Assembly (NCBI GenBank): GCA_021791715.1
Contig: JAJYWB010000010.1
Location: forward strand, 1 to 64,000
Reading direction: 5' to 3'
Origin: Planctomycetota bacterium
GTDB lineage: Bacteria; Planctomycetota; Planctomycetia; Isosphaerales; Isosphaeraceae
Length of the DNA stretch: 64,000 nucleotides
The notes under the pieces are model-generated. The model was not told the origin of the DNA. It was given only the letters and a program-made list of their open reading frames with translations, and ran no database searches. This document shows positions 37,151 through 45,550 of this stretch, one piece after another (positions within the stretch are counted from its first letter, which is position 1; each line of letters begins with the position of its first letter). Position numbers and translations under genes: made by a program.

Positions 37151-38086
37151 ATGGATCGCTCGAACTCGAAGGATCGCGAACGTCGAGTCGCGCGTTGGAT
37201 TCCGCTGATCGCGACCGCCGCGTTGTGGGCGTGCGGGTGTCAGACGGTTCGTACCCCGGAAGAGAAGATCGCGGCGAGCGGAATGCCGCGTGAAAAGCAA
37301 ATGACATCGTTTCCTCCTTATGTTATTGAACCTCCCGACGTATTAAACATTGAATTATTGATGGGACTTCCGGAACGCCCGCTTTCCGGCGAGTTTCTTG
37401 TTCGGCCCGACGGAACGGTGAATCTCGGCTATTACGGCGAGGTTTACATCACGGGGCTCACCTTGCGCGAAGCCAAGGAAAAAATCCTGCTCCACCTCCG
37501 CAAATACCTCTCCGATTTCTCGTTGGGTTTGGTGAAGGAGGATCCCGAGACGGGGGAGGCGATCGAGATCGATCCGGGCGAGTCCAATTATTTAATGATC
37601 GACGTGCTTGAATATAATAGTAAAGTTTATTATGTTCAGGGGGACGTTTCGGTTCCGGGAAGAATGCCGAGCCAGGGGAACGAGACCGTGCTCGACGCGA
37701 TCAACAACGCGGGCGGGCTGATCCCCACCTCGGCGCCGCAGAACATCAGGCTCGTTCGTCCCGCTCCTCCCGGACAATGCTGCGAGCAGGTTCTTCCCGT
37801 CAATCTTCCCGCGATCGTCAACCAGGGAGACACCACCACGAATTATCAGATCATGCCCGGCGATCGAATCGTCGTCTTCCGCGACCCGATCGTTCGCACC
37901 ACGCTCTTCCTCGATCGTTTGGCGTCGCCGTTCTTTACCGTCGTCAACGGTATTCAATATTACACGTTCGCGTATCGTGGAATCAAGTTTATCAACATCA
38001 ATCCTTTGGGAATCTTCGGCAACACCTCGACGACGACGAGCACGACGCCCCGAACTTTCCCGCCGATCACGCCGACTTCTCGTTGA
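37151..38086 (+). CDS. Polysaccharide export lipoprotein (Wza-like, SLBB)
   Basis: The 311-aa product from ATG 37151 (open to 37070) has a lipoprotein signal ending in ALWACGC, with a lipobox cysteine. The Poly_export region follows: PYVIEPPDVLNIELLMGLPE, FLVRPDGTVNLGYYGEVYIT and GLTLREAKEKIL. Then an SLBB-like repeat: VYYVQGDVSVPGRMPSQGNE and VLDAINNAGGLIPTSAPQ. A final strand ends PGDRIVVFRDP. Such proteins form the outer-membrane channel for exopolysaccharide. No Wzc, Wzy or glycosyltransferase cluster is next to it, as is common for isolated planctomycete copies. Confidence 0.9.
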   Translation: MDRSNSKDRERRVARWIPLIATAALWACGCQTVRTPEEKIAASGMPREKQMTSFPPYVIEPPDVLNIELLMGLPERPLSGEFLVRPDGTVNLGYYGEVYITGLTLREAKEKILLHLRKYLSDFSLGLVKEDPETGEAIEIDPGESNYLMIDVLEYNSKVYYVQGDVSVPGRMPSQGNETVLDAINNAGGLIPTSAPQNIRLVRPAPPGQCCEQVLPVNLPAIVNQGDTTTNYQIMPGDRIVVFRDPIVRTTLFLDRLASPFFTVVNGIQYYTFAYRGIKFININPLGIFGNTSTTTSTTPRTFPPITPTSR

Positions 38087-38312
38087 TAACGACCGACCGG
38101 GTCGCGTTCGGGACGAACTCCGATCGCGACTCGATCGCCTGATCAATGACGACCGCGAAACCGAACGGCGGCGGGAGTTTCGCCGCGACGAACCTCCCGG
38201 CGAGGCGGACATTCTTATAATAGCACTTAAATTTAAGAGCGCGAACACGACTACAAGACAAATTTTACCAATATAATCATTAAATCGACGGCTCGCTCGG
38301 CGAACTTTCGGA

Positions 38313-39098
38313 TCACGAAATCGGCGGAATCTCGCTCGCGAGTTCGTCGTCCCATTCGTCGAGCAGCGGCCAATCGACGGCGCACGTCCCAAAATCGGCC
38401 ATGTGCGTATAAGATTCGAGTCGCGCGATCGTCGCATCCAACAGAGCGTCGTCCTTGCGAAAAATAGGACCGTGCGACGGGAGCAAATACTTCACGTCGC
38501 ACGCTCGAATCCGCTTGAGGCTCGCGATGAAATCGGGCAAGTTCGATCCGTGATGCGCGTCGATCACCCCCACGCAACCGTCGCGAAAGATGTTGTCGCC
38601 CGAAAACAGCAAATCCCCCATCCGGAACGCAAGCTGACCCGCGGTATGTCCCGGAGTGCTCCAAACCTCCAGCGTTTTATCGCCGATCGAAACGACGTCC
38701 CCCTCGTCGATCGTCCAATCGACCTTACATCGCGGCATCGGTATATGGATATTCTGAGCGTCAATGCGCGCATACGTGAGAATTTCGTCTCCTTGTTCGA
38801 GCGGAGCGACGCTCGCTGGATGCGCCGCGACTTTGCAGCGGAGAATCTCGCGAGCCCGCGCCAGCCCCTGCGCGTGATCGGCGTCGGCGTGAGTCGCGAT
38901 GATCGTCTTGCAAGCCGAAAGGCTAAAATCCATCTGACGGATCAATTCGAGGATCTCGCCCAATTCGTCCAAAAAGCCGACGTCGATGAGCGCGTATTCG
39001 CTTCCACCGTCGATCAGATAAACGTTAACTCCAAGACGACGCCGCGCCTGGACGTTCATCTCGATGACGCCTGGAAAAAGGTAATTGCGTTCAATCAT
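38313..39098 (-). CDS. Metallo-beta-lactamase-fold hydrolase
   Basis: This 261-aa protein has the MBL zinc motif [10 protein letters not shown] at about residues 70-79, the next His in [12 protein letters not shown], the Asp in FSGDNIF and the last His in LLPSHGP. Only the second position of the HxHxDH signature differs, being HADADH. This family includes glyoxalase II, lactonase and other hydrolases, and no substrate-specific feature was visible. It stands alone, convergent with the export lipoprotein. Confidence 0.9.
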   Translation of the reverse strand: MIERNYLFPGVIEMNVQARRRLGVNVYLIDGGSEYALIDVGFLDELGEILELIRQMDFSLSACKTIIATHADADHAQGLARAREILRCKVAAHPASVAPLEQGDEILTYARIDAQNIHIPMPRCKVDWTIDEGDVVSIGDKTLEVWSTPGHTAGQLAFRMGDLLFSGDNIFRDGCVGVIDAHHGSNLPDFIASLKRIRACDVKYLLPSHGPIFRKDDALLDATIARLESYTHMADFGTCAVDWPLLDEWDDELASEIPPIS

Positions 39099-39353
39099 GC
39101 TGGTTGATATTCTCGGCCACGCCGTGATCGGGGAATCCCGCGGACGAGGCGCCTCGACGCCGCGTTTCCCGAAATGATCGTTCCATACACCCTTGAATCA
39201 TAAGCGATCGGCGAGAAGTCGGCAATCGGGTCGATCGCGAGAATGATAAACGAACAAGCATAAATGGAGCCGGACTCCGCCGATGTTTGATCTTGTCGGA
39301 CAAATCGCGATTCGCTATCCTAATATTCCATCATACCAGAGGCGAATCCATCC

Positions 39354-39920
39354 ATGAAAGCCGCGTTCGTCCCCTTAAACGGCGATCCTCCGATCGCGAT
39401 CGGCAAAGACGTTTCCGTCCTCGGTCGACGTGATTTTTGCGATATCCGCGTCGACGATCCGAGCCTGTCGAAACGTCACTGCGTGATCGTGAAAACCGAC
39501 GGTTTATTGATCATTCGAGACCTAGCGACGACCAACGGTACCAAAGTGAACGGTCAGCGCATCCGTTGGGCGGCGCTATTGCCCAACGATAAAGTAACCT
39601 TCGGAGCATATAAGGTACGCGTGTATCTCGGCTCGGACGAAGCGCCCTCCCCTGCGGACCGCGATGATCGTCTGAGCACCGCGCGAAACGGCGTCTCGAA
39701 CTCGCCGTCGGGGGGAATCGAGGACGAAGGATTTTCCGCTCCTTCGCCTCCGGAAGTCCCGGTCGTCGCGTCGAAAGCGAAACCCGCGGCGCCGCGAGCC
39801 GATTCGAGCGACGAAATCCCATGGCCTCAAGTCGTCGAAGAACCGCAAGACGTCAAGCTCGAACTAGACGACGACGACGACGACGAACCCGCCATGCTCA
39901 ACTTCGACGATCTACTTTAA
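39354..39920 (+). CDS. FHA-domain protein
   Basis: This 188-aa protein has an FHA domain at residues 1-95: VSVLGRRDFCDIRVDDPSLS, then KRHCVIV, and RDLATTNGTKVNGQRI. The conserved Gly-Arg, Ser-x-x-His and Asn-Gly residues for phosphothreonine binding are all present. The C-terminal half is Ser/Pro-rich, then very acidic (DDDDDDEP), and probably disordered. It likely reads phosphorylation by Ser/Thr kinases such as the ones at 41.7 and 52.5 kb, which is inference. Confidence 0.88.
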   Translation: MKAAFVPLNGDPPIAIGKDVSVLGRRDFCDIRVDDPSLSKRHCVIVKTDGLLIIRDLATTNGTKVNGQRIRWAALLPNDKVTFGAYKVRVYLGSDEAPSPADRDDRLSTARNGVSNSPSGGIEDEGFSAPSPPEVPVVASKAKPAAPRADSSDEIPWPQVVEEPQDVKLELDDDDDDEPAMLNFDDLL

Positions 39921-40173
39921 ACGCTTTATAAGATTATACTAGCATAATTTAATAGCGTTCTTCCGACTCGATCGTGTTCGTAAGGCTTTACAAACGACGG
40001 ACGGGGGCTCGGCGTCGAACCCCCGTCGAATCGATCGGTTCCGCGCGACATTAAAGCCGCAATCGCGCCTCGGTTTCCAATCCTCCGCGACCTTCCCGCT
40101 TGGAACTTTCCACGACCAAAGGCGCTTTAGCCGCGGACGGATCGTCGGCGATTCGCGAGGCTCGCGGCTCGTC

Positions 40174-40437
40174 TTAAACGTCGTCGCGGGTGCGGCGGAT
40201 CTCGCGGCGGAGCGGGGTTCCAAGGCGTTCCACCTGACGAGCATCCTCGGGTTCAAGGCGGCTCGCCTGGCGATTCTCGCGCTGGATCGCCTCGTACACC
40301 TCTTGCCGGTGCACCGAGACTTCGATCGGAGCGGCGATTCCCAATCGCACTTTGTCGCCTCGGATATCCACCACGGTGATGATAATATCATCACCGATGA
40401 TGATGCTTTCGTCGCGGTGTCGGGACAGGACCAGCAT
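40174..40437 (-). CDS. csrA: Carbon storage regulator CsrA
   Basis: The 87-aa product from ATG 40437 (the frame extends 24 codons upstream) opens with MLVLSRHRDESIIIGDDIII, the CsrA signature. RLGIAAPIEVSVHRQEVYEA follows, including the RNA-binding V-H-R motif. CsrA binds GGA sites in mRNA leaders and blocks or alters translation. Family proteins are about 60-65 aa; this one has an additional tail of about 25 residues rich in Arg and Glu. It lies 122 bp downstream of fliW on the same strand, its usual partner. Confidence 0.95.
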   Translation of the reverse strand: MLVLSRHRDESIIIGDDIIITVVDIRGDKVRLGIAAPIEVSVHRQEVYEAIQRENRQASRLEPEDARQVERLGTPLRREIRRTRDDV

Positions 40438-40559
40438 CTTCGTGCTCCTTACTTCCCGCCAACGAGATCCGTGACCGTCCGTGATCACGTGGCCTGGGAT
40501 CGCTAACATTCAAAATTATGTCAAAACACGGGTACTTCGGCCGATCCTGAACCGACCGC

Positions 40560-41060
40560 TTACGCGGTGGCCCGCAAGGAAGACGGACCTTGCAGAACGC
40601 CGATTCTGGGTTCGCTTAGATCGCGCTCGAGCGGGAACCGAACGGCGTGCCGACTGGAAGTCAAAACAAGCTGCCTTCCCAATCGTCGAACCGGGTTGAA
40701 AACGAGCGGTCCCTGCAAATTGACCGTCAGAATTCCCGATTCGGTTCGGTTCAAAATGAGATACGTCAGCGCCTCGCGTTCGTCGTCGAGTTCGAGCGCC
40801 GAGCGATCGGCGGGACGAAGCTCGATCTGATAATCGTCGAGCGCGATCGGAGGCGCAACCAAACCGAACGCCAACTCGGCCGAAGTTACGCTCTGAAGCC
40901 AATACAGGCTGGCCGATTCGGGATCCGGAAACAAAACGAATAACGTGGCGTTTCGAAAACCCACCAATCCTTCGGGGATCCGAATCACATCCGTTTCATC
41001 GGCGTGAATCAATCCAAACCGGGTCGTGACGATGTTCACTTCCTGATCCTCCCGCGCCAT
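40560..41060 (-). CDS. fliW: Flagellar assembly factor FliW, CsrA antagonist
   Basis: The 166-aa protein from ATG 41060 (open to 41264) has the FliW profile: NIVTTRFGLIHADETDVIRI, PEGLVGFRNATLFVLFPD, WLQSVTSAELAF and LTYLILNRTESGILTVNLQG. In other bacteria FliW sequesters CsrA until flagellin takes it away. No flagellar gene is in view, so the local job is presumably CsrA control. Upstream is 617 bp shared with the divergent kinase gene. Confidence 0.93.
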   Translation of the reverse strand: MAREDQEVNIVTTRFGLIHADETDVIRIPEGLVGFRNATLFVLFPDPESASLYWLQSVTSAELAFGLVAPPIALDDYQIELRPADRSALELDDEREALTYLILNRTESGILTVNLQGPLVFNPVRRLGRQLVLTSSRHAVRFPLERDLSEPRIGVLQGPSSLRATA

Positions 41061-41677
41061 CGGGCGGCCCAACGCTCTCGTTGAACCGATCCGACACGAC
41101 TCGACACCCTCGGTGAATTCGACCCGACCATCGGGCCGAGGTTTCTCAATCTTCCGCCGCGATCCCGGAACGATTCGCCGATTCGTCGCGCTGCTGACGG
41201 TCCTTGGCGTGGGGCGATCGTCCGAAAGCCGGGGGATCGATCCGCGTTCCGCTTTCGAGCCCACCCGCCCGAGTTCCGAAGCGAATCAACCGAGCGATAT
41301 ATCGTCGCGCCGTCGCCGCCGGGCTCAGTCGGTTCGCGCCGAAATCACGCCCACGCGGCCGCTTCGGACGCCTGCGACGATCGCTCCGTTCGTAACGATC
41401 CGACGACGATCGACTCGTCCGTACCCGTTCGTTTTCGTTCATCCGCGGCATCGAGCCTCGTCGATCGCCAAGCATCGACCCGGTCCCGCGCCGTGCGCCG
41501 CACCGCCGAACTCGAGATCGCAAAAGCGAACTCAAAAAGCATGGAATTCGCGAAAGCGTGCCGGTAAACTATCTTGTCATCACGCTTGAGATACCGAATC
41601 GCCGACCTTCGAGCCGCCTCGGCGCCTCGCCCGCCGACCCGCCGGCGCCGCGATTCCAACCCAGACTCCATCGTATT
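41061..41677. other. Divergent intergenic region fliW / kinase
   Basis: A few open frames occur, all Arg/Ser/Pro-rich with no domain, including in-frame extensions of both flanking genes. No RNA gene was recognised. The last 120 bp, before the kinase ATG, contain the likely translation start region. Confidence 0.4.
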
Positions 41678-44600
41678 ATGAAAACGCGAACCAAATGTAA
41701 CATATGTGGCCATGAACGCGACTTGGAACCAGGCGCCGAGCCTTGCCCGGGGTGTCTTTTGATGGTTTGCGTGGCGATGCATCCGTCGATCGATCTCGAA
41801 GAACTGATCGGCGATCGCCGCCGATTCGTCCTCGAAGCATCCTCGGAACATTCGGCCGAATTCGTACTCGATTCGTCGATTCTGGAATCCGATATGTCGT
41901 CATTCACGAACGTATCGCCCGTCGCTCCGCGGATCGCCGCGGACCAGGCGAACGACGCCGGTCCGACGCATCGTCATGAACACATGCAAGCGGGAGACGA
42001 AGCCCGAACGCGCGTCCTCGTCGCCGAAACCGTCGCGTTTTCGCTCGCGAATCGCGACGAAATCGAAACCTCGTTCTTCGCATCGCGAGCGCGCGAGGCG
42101 CCGATTCAGCCTACGTTTGTCATCGACGCGACCGAGAATCGGAACATAACCGACGCGATCGACGCCTCGAATCGGTCGGCGGATTCGACCCGTTCCGATT
42201 TCGCCGAATCGGTCGCGCGAATTTTAGGAAATTTACGCGCGCCTCGAATCGTCCTCAAAGATCCAAGCGACGAAAACCGCGAAGCCGACGGATCAATCGG
42301 ATCGATCATTCAAAATGAACTTAGAGAATCGATCGAACTTTCGCATTACAAGGTCGAGGCGGAAATCGCCCGCGGCGGCATGGGCGTGATCTACCGCGTG
42401 CGCGATATCGATCTCAATCGCTCGCTCGCGATCAAAGTGCTTCATCAATCGCATCGCCATAAGCCTGAAATGATCTTAAGATTTATCGAAGAGGCGCAAA
42501 TCGTCGGCCAGTTGCAGCATCCTGGAATCGTACCGGTGCACGAGGCGGGAGTCCTCGCCGACGGTCGTCCGTATTTCACGATGAAACTCGTGAAAGGACG
42601 GACTCTCGCCGATCTGCTCGCCGATCGTCCCAACCCCGCCGCCGACCTTCCCCGATTCCTGGCGATCTTCGATCAGATTTGCAGGACGATCGCTTACGCT
42701 CACTCTCGGGGCGTTATTCATCGCGACCTCAAACCCTCGAACGTCATGGCGGGCGCCTTCGGCGAGGTGCAGGTGATGGACTGGGGCCTCGCCAAAGTGT
42801 CCGAGAAAAAAATATCAGTTTGTCTTAACAATTTTATTAATCATAGCGACGACTTCGTTGAAATCAATAACTCCGAGATGCGAGAAGCGACCGCGACGAT
42901 TCACGATTACGATCGAGCCGCGGCCGAGACCGTCGCCGAGGTGAGCCGAGTCGTCACCGCTCGGAGCGGAAAGACAGGTTCCAATTCGGGTTCGGGGTCG
43001 GGGTCGGGGTCGGGTTTCGAGTCGCGCGCGGGATCGATTTTGGGAACGCCCGTTTATATGGCGCCCGAGCAGGCGCGGGGCGAGGTGGAATCGCTCGATC
43101 CCCGCTGCGACGTCTTCGGCCTCGGCGGGATCTTATGCGTGATCCTCACGGGTCGACCGCCGCGCGGAGGGGGCTCGGCCGACGCCGTCGTCCAGGCCGC
43201 GCGAACCGACGAACTCGAGATCACGCGTAATCAAATTGAAACATGTGAATCCGATTCGGAAATTCGCGCACTCGCGCTCCGCTGTCTGGAATTCGATCCC
43301 GCCAAACGCCCCCGCGACGCCGCCGAGGTCGCCGAAGCGATCGGCGCATACCTTGAAGGCGCGCGCGAACGGCTACGCCTCTCGGAACTGGCGCGCGTGA
43401 AAGCCGAGGTCGAAGTCGCCGCCGAACGCCGAAGGCGACGACTCACCGCGGCGCTCGCCGTCGCGATCGGATCGATCGTCGTGATCCTCGGAACCGCGAT
43501 GTTCTCGGCTCTCCAGGCGCGCTCGGCGCGGATCGAACGCGCGATCGATATCGAACGCCGCATGGCGACGACTCTCGATCGCGCCGCCCGGCTCTATCGC
43601 GAGGGACGTTCGGCCGAAGCCGAAGACTCGGTCGAGGCCGCGAGAACGCTGTTCACTGGAACGACTTCTCACATCAATGATACTTTAAAACAAAAGATCG
43701 CCGATTTCAAAATGCTCGGAGCGATCGACGCGGTTCGGTATCGACCGATCGAGGCGGGGGGAGGACGCGCGATCGCCGATCGGGCCGCTCGAGGCTACGC
43801 GAACGCTTTTCGTGATTACGGAGTCGACATCGATCGCGAAGATTTCGCCCGCCACGCCGAAAGGATCGCGCGCGGAGGAATTCGCTTCGAACTCGTCGCG
43901 GCGCTCGACGATTGGATTCGGCTTGAATCGAGCCGAAATCGCAGGAACAACATCGTCGCACTCGCCGATGCGATCGACCCCTCGCCCGCGAGCTTAACGT
44001 TTCGACTCCGAAGTGCGATCGAAAAACGCGATCGAACGGGACTCGTCGCACTCGCGTCGGACCCTCGAATCGCCGATTCTCCTCCCACAATCGTCAATCA
44101 TCTCGCCGATACGCTCTTATCGGTGAAGGCCGAAACCGATGCGATCGCCTTGCTGCGAACCGCGACCGAGCGCCGGCAGGGAGATTTTTGGCTCCATATT
44201 GAACTCGCCGCGGCGCTCTTGATCGCCGATCGGCGAAAAGAAGACGCCGTCGAGGCCGAGAAACACGTCGCCGCGGCGCTCGCTCTCAGCCGGGGAAGCC
44301 CCAACGTCCATTTCTACCTGGGAACCGCGCTCCACAAAAACGGAAAATTCGATCGCGCCGCGACCTCGTTTCAAAACGCGATTCAACGTAAACCTGATTA
44401 TGTGGAAGCTTATAACAATCTTGGAAACGCTCTCACCTCTCTCAAACAATATGAAAGCGCGATCAATAATTATCAAACCGCGATCAAGCTCAACCCGCGA
44501 TACGCGCAAGCTTATCACAATATGGCCTGGGTTTATGAGGAACTCGAACGATACGAATCCGCGGTCGACGCTTACGAAAAAGCGATCGCGATCGAACCCG

Positions 44601-45298
44601 ATTACGTCGAGGCGCGATGCAACCTGGGACGAATTTTTTACTTTTACCTCGGAGATTTTCGCCGCGCCGCCGACGAAATCGATCGCGGATTGAAACTTCT
44701 ACCCAAAGATCACTATTTATATAACAACATGCTCCAAATCCGCAATTTATCGAATTCGATGGCGGAACACGAGCCCGCGTTCGCGGCGTATCGAGCGGGG
44801 ACGTATCGGCCGACCGAAATCAAAGAGATCCTCGCGCTCGCGCGGCTCTGTTCATGGAGAAGCCGCAAGCTTTATTCCGCGGCGACCGATCTCTACAAAC
44901 TCGCCTTTAAAGCCGATCCGGCTCTCGCCGAAAATCTCGATCTCGGCGATCGATACAACGCCGCGAGCGTCGCCGCGGCCGCGGGAACGGGGCTCGGCGC
45001 CGACGCTCAATCGCTCGCCGACGCCGACCGTCGCAAACTCCGCGAACAAGCCGTCGCCTGGCTCCGCGCCGATCTCAAACTGCGCGAACGCCAAATCGAA
45101 CGTTCGCCCGACAAACGCGCTCAAATCCAAGCCGTCTTGAAATACTGGCTCAAAGATAAAAACCTCAACCGACTCCTCGACGCATCGGCGATCGCCGATC
45201 TCCCCGATGACGAACGAACTTCGCTCAAAGCCCTTCGGTCCGATCTCGATCGCCTCATTCAAGCGTGCGATCGACCCGCCGAATCGGTTTCACATTGA
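41678..45298 (+). CDS. Ser/Thr protein kinase with zinc-ribbon start and TPR C-terminus
   Basis: The 1206-aa product from ATG 41678 begins MKTRTKCNICGHERDLEPGA, with Cys pairs at about 7/10 and 23/26 that may bind zinc. A long acidic linker follows. The kinase domain runs from about 222 to 530: ARGGMGVIYRVRDIDLNRSL, LAIKVLH, GVIHRDLKPSNVM, DWGLAK (DWG in place of DFG, common here) and GTPVYMAPEQARGE. Between DWG (about 367) and GTP (about 456) there are about 65-70 extra residues with a Gly-Ser tract. A membrane helix follows near 595, then a region of about 600 residues with five or six TPR units at about 880-1010. It probably senses through TPR binding outside the membrane. Confidence 0.92.
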   Translation: MKTRTKCNICGHERDLEPGAEPCPGCLLMVCVAMHPSIDLEELIGDRRRFVLEASSEHSAEFVLDSSILESDMSSFTNVSPVAPRIAADQANDAGPTHRHEHMQAGDEARTRVLVAETVAFSLANRDEIETSFFASRAREAPIQPTFVIDATENRNITDAIDASNRSADSTRSDFAESVARILGNLRAPRIVLKDPSDENREADGSIGSIIQNELRESIELSHYKVEAEIARGGMGVIYRVRDIDLNRSLAIKVLHQSHRHKPEMILRFIEEAQIVGQLQHPGIVPVHEAGVLADGRPYFTMKLVKGRTLADLLADRPNPAADLPRFLAIFDQICRTIAYAHSRGVIHRDLKPSNVMAGAFGEVQVMDWGLAKVSEKKISVCLNNFINHSDDFVEINNSEMREATATIHDYDRAAAETVAEVSRVVTARSGKTGSNSGSGSGSGSGFESRAGSILGTPVYMAPEQARGEVESLDPRCDVFGLGGILCVILTGRPPRGGGSADAVVQAARTDELEITRNQIETCESDSEIRALALRCLEFDPAKRPRDAAEVAEAIGAYLEGARERLRLSELARVKAEVEVAAERRRRRLTAALAVAIGSIVVILGTAMFSALQARSARIERAIDIERRMATTLDRAARLYREGRSAEAEDSVEAARTLFTGTTSHINDTLKQKIADFKMLGAIDAVRYRPIEAGGGRAIADRAARGYANAFRDYGVDIDREDFARHAERIARGGIRFELVAALDDWIRLESSRNRRNNIVALADAIDPSPASLTFRLRSAIEKRDRTGLVALASDPRIADSPPTIVNHLADTLLSVKAETDAIALLRTATERRQGDFWLHIELAAALLIADRRKEDAVEAEKHVAAALALSRGSPNVHFYLGTALHKNGKFDRAATSFQNAIQRKPDYVEAYNNLGNALTSLKQYESAINNYQTAIKLNPRYAQAYHNMAWVYEELERYESAVDAYEKAIAIEPDYVEARCNLGRIFYFYLGDFRRAADEIDRGLKLLPKDHYLYNNMLQIRNLSNSMAEHEPAFAAYRAGTYRPTEIKEILALARLCSWRSRKLYSAATDLYKLAFKADPALAENLDLGDRYNAASVAAAAGTGLGADAQSLADADRRKLREQAVAWLRADLKLRERQIERSPDKRAQIQAVLKYWLKDKNLNRLLDASAIADLPDDERTSLKALRSDLDRLIQACDRPAESVSH

Positions 45299-45550
45299 TT
45301 ATCGAGATTGAGTATGTATATCCTCATGATCTTTAATGGATGACTGACTTAACGTATATGCGAACTTACACGCTCCCTCTCGGCTGAAATCGCAAATTCC
45401 TCGCAATCGGCGCGACGCGCCGAATCGTCGCCGTCCGTTCATTTTCTCGGCCGATCTCGCAGAATCGGCGCGATCCCTCGCGATCCTTGTTCTATATTTC
45501 ATTTCGTTCCCCCTCCTTCCAAGCCATTACGCCGTGACGGAACGACGATC

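Noticed and set aside
39920-39959. Inverted repeat AACGCT...AGCGTT after the FHA gene
   Set aside because: Only six outer base pairs match cleanly and no T-run follows; too weak to call a terminator.
41113-41589. Plus-strand open frame between fliW and the kinase
   Set aside because: Arg/Ser/Pro-rich, no domain, overlaps in-frame extensions of neighbours; treated as non-coding.
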